Origin: JAXHUA01 sp034189695
Lineage (GTDB): Bacteria > Chloroflexota > Dehalococcoidia > E44-bin15
Assembly (NCBI GenBank): GCA_034189695.1
Contig: JAXHUA010000171.1
Location: 1 to 17,352, forward strand
Direction: 5' to 3'
Length of the DNA: 17,352 bases
Part shown: positions 6,268 to 14,134 of the stretch, piece after piece
How the letters are laid out: every line of letters begins with the position of its first letter
How positions within the stretch are numbered: the first letter of the stretch is position 1
Notes under the pieces: model-generated
Database searches by the model: none
Told to the model about the DNA's origin: nothing
Seen by the model: the letters and a program-made list of their open reading frames with translations, nothing else
Position numbers and translations under genes: made by a program

Positions 6268-8506
6268 GTTCAGCGACCAGCTAGTCCACATCGAGCGGGT
6301 GCAGAGCCGCAAGGCCAGCCACGGTACGCTGGAAGCCCCCCTGTGCCGTGAACTGGAGACGCGTCTCGATACACTCGGCCTCCGCCCTTTCTACAGCCAC
6401 CAGGCCCGGGCGATAGACGCCGCCCGCGACGGCAGGAATGTCTTTGTGGTCACCGCCGCGGCCAGCGGCAAGACGCTGTGCTACAACGTGCCGGTGGTTG
6501 AGGCGATGCTGAGCGAGAAGCGGGCGCGCGCCCTCTACCTGTTCCCCACCAAGGCGCTGGCCCAGGACCAGCTCAGGGGCTTGCTGGAGCTGACCGAGGG
6601 TCTCGGGATCGGGTGCAGCACCTTCGACGGCGATACGCCGTCGCACGAGCGGGGCGACATAAAGAGGTCGGCACGGGTGGTGCTCACCAACCCCGATATG
6701 CTCCACCTGGGCGTTCTGCCCAACCACAAGTCGTGGTCGCGGTTTCTTCGACACCTGCGGTACGTGGTGATTGACGAGGCGCACGTGTATCGCGGCGTCT
6801 TCGGGTCGCACGTGGCCAACGTGCTTCGTCGGCTGAGGCGCGTCTGCGACCTGTACGGCGCGAAGCCCCAGTTCGTGTGCTCCTCGGCCACCATCGCGAA
6901 TGCGAGAGAGCACATCGAGCGGATGGTGGGACTCCCCTTCGAGGTGGTCGACATCGACGGCTCCCCCTACGGCGGGAAGGACTTCGTCCTGTGGAACCCG
7001 CCAATCATCGACAGGGCCAGGTCGGCCAGGCGGAGTGCGAACTCGGAGGCCACCTTCCTGTTCACCGAGCTGGTGGGCGAGAGCTTTCGCACCATCGCCT
7101 TCGCCCGTACGAGGAAGCTCACCGAACTCATCTACATCTATGCCAGGGAGCAACTGGCGGCCGGCAACGGAGCACTGGCCGACAGGATAAGACCGTACCG
7201 GGCCGGCTATCTGCCGGAGGAGCGCCGCGAGATCGAGCGGCGGCTATTCGATGGCACACTCCTTGGAGTGGTGGCCACCAACGCCCTGGAGCTGGGAGTG
7301 GACATCGGTGACCTCGACGCCACTGTGCTCACCGGGTACCCGGGCAGTATCGCCAGCACGTGGCAACAGGCCGGGCGGAGCGGCAGGCGGGGGGAGAGGT
7401 CGCTGAGCTTTCTCATCGGCCTGGACAATCCGCTCGACCAGTACTTCATGAGGCACCCCGAGGCCTTCTTCGACACAGACTATGAGCATGTGCTCACCAA
7501 CCAGGCCAATCCGTACATACTCGGGGCGCATCTCCTATGCGCCGCGTATGAACACCCGCTGGACAGGAGGGATGCGGACGTGCTTGGGGCGGGCTTCGAG
7601 CAGGCGGTGACGGACGCTACGGAGCGCGGTCTGCTGAAGGAGCGCGGCGGCAAATGGTATCTGTCCGCGAGCCTGTTCTACCCTGCTGAGAATGTGAACA
7701 TCCGCTCCGCGTCCTCCGAACGTTACACCGTGCTGGACGCCTCGCAGGGGTATCGGGAGATGGAGACGGTGGAGGCCGCGGTCGCCTTCTTCCAGATCCA
7801 CCCGGGCGCCATCTACCTCCACCAGGGCGAGACGTATCTGGTAACCGAGCTCGACCTTGTGGCGCGGACCGCGTGCGCCCGGCCCGTGGATGTCGACTAC
7901 TACACCCAGACAAAGGACGTGACCGAGCTGACTGTCCTCCACGTCGACCAGCACAAAGAGGTGGGTGGGATGGGAGTCTATCTGGGGCAGGTGGAGGTGA
8001 CCACCGAAGTCGTCGGCTTCAAGAGAAAGAGGCAGTTCACCGAGGAGGTGGTCGGCGAGGAACCGCTCGACCTGCCGCCGCAGACGATTCCGACCGTTGC
8101 CCTCTGGTTCGACATACCCGGACACATCGCCGAGGCGCTCGCGGGGCAGGGCCTCGATTTCCACGGGGGGCTTCATGCAACGGAACATGCCGCCATCGCC
8201 CTTCTGCCCATGTTCGCCCTGTGCGACAGGAACGACATCGGGGGCATATCGACGCCGATGCACGCCGATACCGGCAGCCCCCAGGTATTCATCTACGACG
8301 CCCATCCGGGAGGCATCGGCATCGCCGAGAAGGGCTTCGAGTTGGTCGAGGAGCTGTGGCGGGCCACGCTCAGGGCGATAGCTGAGTGCCCCTGCCGGGA
8401 GGGCTGCCCCAGTTGCATTCAGTCCCCCAAGTGCGGCAACAACAACGAGCCCCTCGACAAGCGGGCGGCGCAGCTTATCCTCACGGCCCTGCTGCAGCAC
8501 TGTTGA
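6224..8506 (+). CDS. MrfA/YprA-like DEAD/DEAH-box helicase with C-terminal DUF1998-type zinc cluster
   Basis: Probable ATP-dependent 3'-5' DNA helicase of the family that includes Bacillus MrfA (YprA), which acts in mitomycin-type DNA damage repair. The 760-residue protein has the P-loop A-S-G-K-T (80-84, K83), D-E-A-H (184-187), the S-A-T motif III, a second RecA domain with A-L-E-L-G-V-D-I-G and motif VI Q-Q-A-G-R-S-G-R-R-G. The C-terminal domain ends in a Cys-rich cluster: C722, C724, C728, C731 and C737 (C-x-C-x3-C-x2-C-x5-C). I chose ATG 6224, with AGGGTG before it. The frame is open back to 5903, but those 107 codons are Arg/Ser-rich and have no family resemblance, and M-D-T-T-E-F-L is a natural helicase N-terminus. 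MrfB, the exonuclease partner in Bacillus, is not in the window. The nuclease-like protein on the other strand is not an MrfB homologue that I can recognise. Confidence 0.88.
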   Translation: MDTTEFLDQLRKHPLFSDQLVHIERVQSRKASHGTLEAPLCRELETRLDTLGLRPFYSHQARAIDAARDGRNVFVVTAAASGKTLCYNVPVVEAMLSEKRARALYLFPTKALAQDQLRGLLELTEGLGIGCSTFDGDTPSHERGDIKRSARVVLTNPDMLHLGVLPNHKSWSRFLRHLRYVVIDEAHVYRGVFGSHVANVLRRLRRVCDLYGAKPQFVCSSATIANAREHIERMVGLPFEVVDIDGSPYGGKDFVLWNPPIIDRARSARRSANSEATFLFTELVGESFRTIAFARTRKLTELIYIYAREQLAAGNGALADRIRPYRAGYLPEERREIERRLFDGTLLGVVATNALELGVDIGDLDATVLTGYPGSIASTWQQAGRSGRRGERSLSFLIGLDNPLDQYFMRHPEAFFDTDYEHVLTNQANPYILGAHLLCAAYEHPLDRRDADVLGAGFEQAVTDATERGLLKERGGKWYLSASLFYPAENVNIRSASSERYTVLDASQGYREMETVEAAVAFFQIHPGAIYLHQGETYLVTELDLVARTACARPVDVDYYTQTKDVTELTVLHVDQHKEVGGMGVYLGQVEVTTEVVGFKRKRQFTEEVVGEEPLDLPPQTIPTVALWFDIPGHIAEALAGQGLDFHGGLHATEHAAIALLPMFALCDRNDIGGISTPMHADTGSPQVFIYDAHPGGIGIAEKGFELVEELWRATLRAIAECPCREGCPSCIQSPKCGNNNEPLDKRAAQLILTALLQHC

Positions 8507-8507
8507 G

Positions 8508-8596
8508 GCTGCCGCGCCCGCCGATTTGAATTAGCGCCCCGAGAGTTATAGTATAGGGAGGCTGACCGCAAGGGTATAGCTGCCGGGCGCGGCAGC
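8508..8596. repeat. Perfect 13-base inverted repeat flanking the purA promoter
   Basis: GCTGCCGCGCCCG (8508-8520), directly after the helicase stop codon, is the exact reverse complement of CGGGCGCGGCAGC (8584-8596) in the purA leader. The purA promoter boxes lie in the 63 bases between. The right arm can also form a local hairpin, GCTGCCG-GGCG-CGGCAGC (8579-8596), a 7-base stem with a four-base loop. Confidence 0.7.
8526..8554 (+). promoter_or_regulatory. Putative purA promoter
   Basis: TTGAAT (8526-8531), a 17-base spacer and TAGTAT (8549-8554); an overlapping TATAGT at 8547 is an alternative -10 box with a shorter spacer. Transcripts would start near 8561 and carry the hairpin at 8579-8596 ahead of the ribosome binding site AAGGGAG (8603-8609). 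Confidence 0.5.
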
Positions 8597-8616
8597 AGCA
8601 AGAAGGGAGTCTCAGC

Positions 8617-9900
8617 ATGCCAGTAGTAGCTGTTATCGGGGCGCAGTGGGGTGACGAGGGCAAAGGCAAGATCGTTGACCTTCTCGCCGAGAAGGCGGAC
8701 ATGGTGGTGCGCTTCTCGGGTGGGAACAACGCCGGACATACAGTAATCAACCCCTACGGCGAGTTCACGCTCCATCTCATCCCCTCGGGCATCTTCCATT
8801 CAGGGGCGATGTGCATGATCGGCAACGGTGTGGTGATCGATCCGGCCGTCCTGCTCAGCGAGATTCAAGGGCTGGGGGACAGTGGCGTGAGCATGGACAG
8901 GCTGTTTGTGAGCGACCGCGCCAACCTCATCATGCCGTACCACATCCTGCTGGACGGCCTCGAGGAGGAAGCGCGTGGCGGGAGCGCCATTGGGACGACA
9001 CGAAGGGGCATCGGCCCCTGCTACACGGACAAGGCGGCCCGGCTGGGGATTCGCACCGGCGACCTTCTGGACAAGGACGTCTTTCGCGAAAGGCTCGAGT
9101 CTGTGCTGGAGGTCAAGAACCGCATCATAACGAGGACTTACGAAGCCCCGCCCCTCTCGCTCGAGGAGGTATACAGTCAGTACTGCCGGTTTGGCGAGCA
9201 GCTGGCCCCGTTCATACGCAGCACCGACCTTCTGGTGGTGGAGGCGCTGGAGAGGAAGCAGCACGTCCTCCTGGAGGGAGCTCAGGGGACCCTGCTCGAT
9301 ATAGACTTCGGCACCTATCCCTACGTTACGTCGACTTCCACCTTCGTGGGAGGCGCCAGCTCCGGGCTGGGGCTGGCCCCGACGAAGATAGACCGCGTCA
9401 TCGGCGTGTTCAAGGCGTACAGCACGAGGGTCGGCAGTGGGCCCATGCCCACCGAGCTTGACGACGAGATGGGAGAGCACATCCGCCAGCGGGCCCACGA
9501 GTATGGTGCCACCACCGGGCGCCCGCGGCGCTGTGGTTGGTTCGATGGGGTCATTGGCCGTCTCAGCGCCCGGATCAATGGTTTCTCCGACTTCGCCCTC
9601 ACGCGTCTCGACATCCTGGACGCCTTCCCTTCGCTTCAGGTATGCACCGGCTACCGGCTTGACGGCGAGACGCTGAGCAGCCCGCCCAGCAACTCCGCCC
9701 TGCTGGCCCGGTGCCGGCCCATCTATGAAGAGCTGCCTGGCTGGCAGACCGATACGAGCGAGTCGCGTCGTTTCGACGATCTGCCCGAGCGGGCACGTGC
9801 CTACGTACGAAGGGTGGAGGAGCTTGTGGGCTGTCCGGCGAGCGTAATCTCGGTTGGCCCGCGACGTGAACAGACCATCATCGTGAAGGACATCGCGTAG
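8617..9900 (+). CDS. purA: Adenylosuccinate synthetase
   Basis: Cytosolic enzyme that joins aspartate to IMP using GTP, the first committed step from IMP to AMP. The 427-residue length is standard. The GTP/IMP-binding N-terminus reads W-G-D-E-G-K-G-K (D13, K16), with the catalytic His41 in N-N-A-G-H-T-V. Further family motifs are G-T-T-R-R-G-I-G-P, E-G-A-Q-G-T-L-L-D-I-D-F-G-T-Y-P-Y-V-T-S and T-G-R-P-R-R-C-G-W. The ATG has AAGGGAG seven bases upstream. The gene has its own likely promoter after the helicase and converges with the AOR-family gene, whose stop lies 25 bases beyond the purA stop. No clear T-tailed terminator is visible between them. Confidence 0.97.
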   Translation: MPVVAVIGAQWGDEGKGKIVDLLAEKADMVVRFSGGNNAGHTVINPYGEFTLHLIPSGIFHSGAMCMIGNGVVIDPAVLLSEIQGLGDSGVSMDRLFVSDRANLIMPYHILLDGLEEEARGGSAIGTTRRGIGPCYTDKAARLGIRTGDLLDKDVFRERLESVLEVKNRIITRTYEAPPLSLEEVYSQYCRFGEQLAPFIRSTDLLVVEALERKQHVLLEGAQGTLLDIDFGTYPYVTSTSTFVGGASSGLGLAPTKIDRVIGVFKAYSTRVGSGPMPTELDDEMGEHIRQRAHEYGATTGRPRRCGWFDGVIGRLSARINGFSDFALTRLDILDAFPSLQVCTGYRLDGETLSSPPSNSALLARCRPIYEELPGWQTDTSESRRFDDLPERARAYVRRVEELVGCPASVISVGPRREQTIIVKDIA

Positions 9901-9925
9901 CGGCAGCGGCTCGGCCGGAGCGATA

Positions 9926-11845
9926 CTAGCCTGTGGGCAGGCCCAGTTGCGCCAGCCTCTGTGCGGTGGGCGCGCCGGTCTTCCTGTCCCAGCCTCTCTC
10001 ATCGTAGTAGTCGTCCAGTATCCCCTCGACATCGCGTTGGCTCAGGACCCTGGTCTTGTAGTAGTCCATTAGCGGGAACTCCACGTCGTCGCCTTTGAGA
10101 GGTGAGAACCATGCTTCCGGGGGTTCGTCGTCGCCGCGGTGGAACCCGACCCTCACGTTGAGCAGCTTGAACAGGTTCCACGCTCGCTCAGCGGCCTCAT
10201 ACAGCTCAGCCGGGGTTGCCTCCACGCCTGTGACAGCCGAGTACAGCCCGGCCTGCGTCTCGGCGTCGAAGAAGCGGTTGATGTACAGCCGGTGACACCG
10301 CCCCAGGCAGTTGGAAAGGGAATACCAGTCCTCGGCGTACCTGGTCAGCCGTCCAGCGCTGAACGACGTGGGGCTGAATACCCGCTCGATTGCGTCCCGG
10401 GGTACGGCTATGGCCTCAGCCTCCCTGCGCCACTGCTCCACCGGCCTTCCCAGATTGTACGAGGCTGAGCCCATGCTGCCGGCGATGCCGGCGCAGCCGC
10501 CGCATCGAGCGGGGTTCACCATCTGCGAGACGGTCTGGGTCCCCATGCCGGTCAATCGCGCATCACCGAAGACATTGTACCCCTTGATGTGCACCGGCAA
10601 TCTCTCGGCGCCCCGGCCGACCCGGCGCGCCGCCGCCAGCAGGCCGTCGGCGAGAACGCCGCCGAAGCCCTCGCGGTAGGCCGTCATTCGCATGAGCTCC
10701 ATCGTGGTCTCGAAACTCTCTGACAGTTCGATCCCGCCGGTGTCCTCCGGGCCGATAGTCCCGTTCTGGTACAGGAAGGCCATCAACTCCCTCACTATGC
10801 CGAAAGAGAAGAGGCATACGCCGTACCTGTTGGCGGCGTCGAGGAACATGACGGAGCGCCTGTATTCGTCGACGGCGTCTTCTCCACCGAGGCTGCCCAT
10901 AGCTGCGTAGTGAGTCATGTAGGTCACCATGTCGGCCTCTGGCCCCTCCGCCAGGCGGTTTCGCTCCTTATCGGCGCAGGGACAGCTGGGGCACGCCAGC
11001 GGCTTGCGCGAACGGTAGTGAATGTCCTTCACGTCCGGCGCAGCGGTGAAGGCTATCCTGCTCCAGTTGTCGGAGATCCGCGCGCTGAGGGCCGTCCACG
11101 CCGACGTCATGCCGAAGAAGCCGCCTTCCAGCAGTGTGCCACGCAGGCGGTAGCTCATGATGCGTTTCAGCATCCCGTCCACCAGTCGCTGCAGCTTCAC
11201 GCGGTCGGCCACGCGAATGCCCTTTGTACCCTGGACGGCGACGATGGCCTTGAGGTTCTTCGAGCCCATTACCGCCGGGAGCCCCCCGCTGCCCAGCGTG
11301 CCGCCCTTGTCGATGGATGTCACCGATATGCTGACCAGATTCTCACCGGCCGGCCCGATGGGTATCACGCTGCAGGGCTCGTGGCGCTCCCTGAGTTCGT
11401 CGACGGTCTCGAAGCTGTCTCTACCCCACAGGTCTTCTGCATCGCAGAGCTGGACGTCGTCGTCAGCCACCTTCAAATAGACCGGCCGCGAGCTTCGGCC
11501 GGTGATCACCACGAAGTCGTAGCCCGATAGCTTGAGCATCAATGCGAAGTGGCCGCCCCCGCAGGCGGTGCAGTAGGCGCCATTGAGAGGGAACCGGCTG
11601 GTGACCAGCAGCTCGGCCGAGCCAGGCACTATGGTCCCGGTGAAGGGACCGGTGCCGATGATAATGCAGTTCTCCGGGGAGAGAGGGTCGACATGAGGCG
11701 GTATCAGGTCGTAGGCGAGCCTGTTGGTGATTCCCCAGCCGCCGATGTACTGCCTGACCAGGCCTTCGTCGAGCGTCTCCGTGGCGATGTGACGCTTCGT
11801 CAGATCGACGTATAGGACCTGGCCCGCATATCCAGGGAGGTCCAT
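9926..11845 (-). CDS. Aldehyde:ferredoxin oxidoreductase (AOR) family tungsten/pterin enzyme
   Basis: Cytoplasmic oxidoreductase of the tungsto-bispterin AOR family, which oxidises aldehydes to acids (or runs related reactions) and reduces ferredoxin. The 639-residue length is usual. It begins M-D-L-P-G-Y-A-G-Q-V-L-Y-V-D-L-T, a typical AOR start, and continues with G-G-W-G-I-T-N-R-L. Cluster ligands appear at C285, C288 and C290 (C-P-S-C-P-C) and C517 (N-C-L-G-R-C). The first three are spaced C-x2-C-x1-C rather than the usual C-x2-C-x3-C. I chose ATG 11845 because AGGGGAG (11855-11861) is 9 bases upstream; ATG 11854 would sit right against it. The open frame continues upstream to 12211, but those codons overlap the ferredoxin gene out of frame. 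Substrate cannot be told from sequence; subfamilies include AOR, FOR, GOR and BamB-like enzymes. Confidence 0.92.
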   Translation of the reverse strand: MDLPGYAGQVLYVDLTKRHIATETLDEGLVRQYIGGWGITNRLAYDLIPPHVDPLSPENCIIIGTGPFTGTIVPGSAELLVTSRFPLNGAYCTACGGGHFALMLKLSGYDFVVITGRSSRPVYLKVADDDVQLCDAEDLWGRDSFETVDELRERHEPCSVIPIGPAGENLVSISVTSIDKGGTLGSGGLPAVMGSKNLKAIVAVQGTKGIRVADRVKLQRLVDGMLKRIMSYRLRGTLLEGGFFGMTSAWTALSARISDNWSRIAFTAAPDVKDIHYRSRKPLACPSCPCADKERNRLAEGPEADMVTYMTHYAAMGSLGGEDAVDEYRRSVMFLDAANRYGVCLFSFGIVRELMAFLYQNGTIGPEDTGGIELSESFETTMELMRMTAYREGFGGVLADGLLAAARRVGRGAERLPVHIKGYNVFGDARLTGMGTQTVSQMVNPARCGGCAGIAGSMGSASYNLGRPVEQWRREAEAIAVPRDAIERVFSPTSFSAGRLTRYAEDWYSLSNCLGRCHRLYINRFFDAETQAGLYSAVTGVEATPAELYEAAERAWNLFKLLNVRVGFHRGDDEPPEAWFSPLKGDDVEFPLMDYYKTRVLSQRDVEGILDDYYDERGWDRKTGAPTAQRLAQLGLPTG

Positions 11846-11846
11846 G

Positions 11847-12104
11847 CTAGGCATCTCCCCTGCTCTCCTGGACGAGAGCGCCGTAAGGGCAGTACCTGGC
11901 GCAGATGCCGCAGTTGTCGCACTCGCCGGTGAAAGAGATCTCGTATTCGGTGTCGGCACCGACCAGGCGGCGGACCCGGATCCGGGCCTTTGATGGGTTG
12001 AACGCCTTCTCGAAGCGCATCGAGCAGCGGAGCTCACAGATGAGGCATCCGGTGCATCTCGATGCGTCCACAACGATGGGGCGGCCCTTGGCTCTCGTGG
12101 TGAT
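11847..12104 (-). CDS. Two-[4Fe-4S] ferredoxin-type protein, probable AOR electron partner
   Basis: A small iron-sulfur protein with two cluster motifs, C-T-G-C-L-I-C-E-L-R-C and C-D-N-C-G-I-C-A-R-Y-C-P, each C-x2-C-x2-C-x3-C. Its stop is one base before the AOR start, so the two are translationally coupled and it most likely carries AOR electrons. The start is uncertain. The first standard start codon is GTG 12071 (74 residues), but the 11 codons before it (I-T-T-R-A-K-G-R-P-I-V) look coding. An AGGAG (12115-12111) lies six bases before an in-frame ATC at 12104, and the predicted transcript starts near 12131. I give the longer version with a non-standard AUC start as the better fit; the cluster region itself is not in doubt. 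Confidence 0.82.
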   Translation of the reverse strand: MTTRAKGRPIVVDASRCTGCLICELRCSMRFEKAFNPSKARIRVRRLVGADTEYEISFTGECDNCGICARYCPYGALVQESRGDA

Positions 12105-12137
12105 TTTCCTCTCCTGGGGGACGGATTGCCCAGTCCC

Positions 12138-12166
12138 ATTATACGGTGGGGCATTTCGCTTGGCCA
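12138..12166 (-). promoter_or_regulatory. Putative promoter of the ferredoxin-AOR operon
   Basis: On the minus strand, TGGCCA (12166-12161), a 17-base spacer and a perfect TATAAT (12143-12138). Transcription would start near 12131. It is divergent from the thiolase promoter, whose -35 box is about 70 bases away, leaving room for a shared regulator; no clear shared operator was recognised. Confidence 0.6.
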
Positions 12167-12237
12167 GCGTCTACGGTGCGACGGAGATATGCGTCGGACA
12201 CCAGACCTCAAGAGCGAACCCGTCGGCTTCGGTGACG

Positions 12238-12266
12238 TTTACATAATGGCAGCTCTGTGCTATATT
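12238..12266 (+). promoter_or_regulatory. Putative promoter of the thiolase gene
   Basis: TTTACA (12238-12243), a 17-base spacer and TATATT (12261-12266), each five of six consensus bases. It is followed by a strong ribosome binding site AAAGGAGGG (12296-12304) before ATG 12310. Confidence 0.6.
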
Positions 12267-12309
12267 CCGACTGCCTTGAGTGGAGGGCTGAGCAGAAAGG
12301 AGGGTGCAA

Positions 12310-13514
12310 ATGGAGGATGCAGTCGTTGTTGACTACCTGAGGTCGCCGTTTTCGAGGTCGAGGCCGCGAGGCGCCGGAGCGGGACGTCTTCAATAGCCTG
12401 AGGATGGACGATGTCGCCGCTATGCTGGTCAAAGAACTCGTCAAGAGGACGAAGATAGATCCGGAGGAGATAGACGACGTACTCACGGGCACGGCAATGC
12501 CGGTCAAAGAGCAGTGGGTCTACGGGGGCAGGACCATTGTGTTCCTGGCCGACCTGCCGTTCAATGTCCCCGCTCAGGGGACGGACCGTCAGTGTGTGTC
12601 CTCGATGTCCACCATACACCAGGGGGCCATGGAGATAATGCTGGGGTACTCCGACATCGTTATCTCCTGCGGCATCGAGCACATGACCCACATCCCGGCG
12701 CTGGGCGGTGACCCGGGATCAGGTGCCGATTGACTACAACCCCAGGTTCGGTTCGAGGGAGTTCGCGAAGAAGTTCGACTTCTTGACTGCCGCCAACATG
12801 GGCCTCACGGCCGAGAAGCTGTTCTCGCAGACCGATTTCACCCGTGAGGACATGGACAAGTGGTCGTTGAGGAGCCACCAGATGGCGGCCAAGGCCCTTC
12901 AGGAGGGGTTCTTCAAAGACGAGATAATGCTCGTCGAGGTGGAGTTGCCCGACGGGACGAAGCGGATCATCGATCGGGACGTGAGCATCAGGCCCGACAC
13001 ATCGTTGGACGCGCTCTCGCAGTTGCAGCCGTCGTTCAAGCCGGACGGTCAGGTGACCGCCGGCAACTCCTCGCCGCTCAACGCTGGTGCAAGCGCACTG
13101 GTCCTTATGTCCAGCAGGAAGGCGAAGGAATGCAACCTCAAGCCACTGGCCAGGATAGTGTCAATGGGCTGGGCCGGTGTGGACCCCACGGTCATGGGGC
13201 GCGGCCCCGTTCCCTCCAGCCAGAGGGCTCTGAAGCATATCGGCCTCGAGGTCAGGGACATCGATTTCTGGGAGATCAACGAGGCCTTCGCCATCGTGAC
13301 GCTCAATACCATCAAGGACCTGGGCATCGAGCCCGAGAAGGTCAATGTCAAGGGCGGCGCCGTTGCGATCGGCCATCCTTTGGGAGCGACGGGGACCAGG
13401 CTCGTCGGCACGACGGCCCGCATACTACAGTGGGAGAAGGGCCGCTACGGGCTTGCCACGGCATGTGTGGGTGGTGGGCAGGGTCCCGCCACCATTCTTG
13501 AAAGGGTAGACTAG
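12310..13514 (+). pseudogene. Thiolase family (acetyl-CoA acetyltransferase-like), two frameshifts
   Basis: Thiolases condense or cleave acyl-CoA units. The coding sequence runs through three frames: 12310 to about 12367, about 12368 to 12712, and about 12714 to 13514; together they make about 400 residues, the normal family length. The first piece reads M-E-D-A-V-V-V-D-Y-L-R-S-P-F. The second contains the nucleophile Cys in D-R-Q-C-V-S-S-M. The third contains I-N-E-A-F-A, G-G-A-V-A-I-G-H-P-L-G-A-T-G-T-R and C-V-G-G-G-Q-G, so all catalytic parts remain. Each break is equivalent to one extra base, near 12364-12370 and in the C-run at 12712-12714. With no other decay visible, sequencing or assembly error is as likely as a recent pseudogene. 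The gene is divergent from the ferredoxin-AOR operon. The exact substrate is unknown. Confidence 0.85.
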
Positions 13515-13550
13515 AGCAATAGACTTCCCCAACGGAAGCATGAGGATGAC

Positions 13551-13955
13551 TTGTACTACTTCGCGTACGCGTCAAACCTGAACCGCGGGCAGATGGCGGC
13601 ACGCTGTCCGGGAAGCGTTCCCAAGTTCGCTGCCGTACTGCCCAACTTCAAGCTGATATTCACCGGCTGGTCGCGAGAATGGGGTGGCGGGGTTGCCAGC
13701 ATCAGGCGCTACCAGGGCGGCAAGGTCAAGGGCGCCGTGTATGAGGTGTCAGACAGAGACCTGCGGTCGCTGGACCGGCACGAAGGCTATCCCAGCGTCT
13801 GCAACCGGGTGAACGTGCTGGTGTTCACCGACGATGGTGACTCCGTGGAGGCGGTAACGTACGTCAGGCGGGAGCAATCGCAGGAGGCGCCACCGTCAAA
13901 GAAGTACCTCGCGCTGATTGCCCAGGGATACAGGGACTGGGGCATCACGGTTTGA
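13551..13955 (+). CDS. Gamma-glutamylcyclotransferase-like (GGCT/AIG2) protein
   Basis: Small cytosolic enzyme of the GGCT/AIG2 fold, which releases 5-oxoproline from gamma-glutamyl compounds; the true substrate of bacterial members is often unknown. The 134-residue protein starts M-Y-Y-F-A-Y-A-S-N-L-N, matching the substrate-binding Y-G-S-N-L loop with A in place of G. It has the catalytic Glu78 in L-D-R-H-E-G-Y-P and G-A-V-Y-E-V before it. There is no in-frame ATG near the family start; TTG 13551 is preceded by GAGG (13542-13545) at five bases, so it is the likely start. It follows the thiolase by 36 bases and may share its transcript. Confidence 0.85.
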   Translation: MYYFAYASNLNRGQMAARCPGSVPKFAAVLPNFKLIFTGWSREWGGGVASIRRYQGGKVKGAVYEVSDRDLRSLDRHEGYPSVCNRVNVLVFTDDGDSVEAVTYVRREQSQEAPPSKKYLALIAQGYRDWGITV

Positions 13956-14010
13956 ACCGGGAGTCCCGCATTGCGCCTGCGCCCCCAATGGACAGTGAGG
14001 TCCGGCCGGC

Positions 14011-14031
14011 GCCGCGTGCCCGGCATGCGGC
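14011..14031. other. Strong hairpin between the GGCT-like and nitroreductase genes
   Basis: GCCGCGTGC (14011-14019) pairs with GCATGCGGC (14023-14031) over nine positions including one G-T wobble, around the loop CCG. It lies 56 bases after the preceding stop. The absence of a T-run argues against a simple intrinsic terminator; it may still limit read-through or stabilise RNA. Confidence 0.4.
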
Positions 14032-14134
14032 AGGGGAGTGCCTGTCGTCAAGAAACCCTCCGGGGTGCGCGGAAGGGGATGGTTGTGAGTCAGGGGACCA
14101 TCGGCGCTGAGCGCACGACGAAAGGAGCGGCGAT

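Noticed and set aside
7535..8500. 321-residue minus-strand frame
   Set aside because: Antisense shadow of the GC-rich helicase gene.
9901..9925. Possible bidirectional terminator between purA and the AOR gene
   Set aside because: Only a short GCTC/GAGC stem with no T-run on either side; too weak to call.
8800..10032. 410-residue minus-strand frame
   Set aside because: Antisense shadow of purA; Arg/Pro/Gly-rich translation with no motif.
10910..11530. 206-residue plus-strand frame inside the AOR gene
   Set aside because: Antisense shadow of a clearly recognised gene.
11848..12211. Upstream extension of the AOR reading frame
   Set aside because: It overlaps the ferredoxin gene in another frame and reads as Arg/Ser/Pro-rich shadow; the AOR family starts near M-D-L-P-G-Y.
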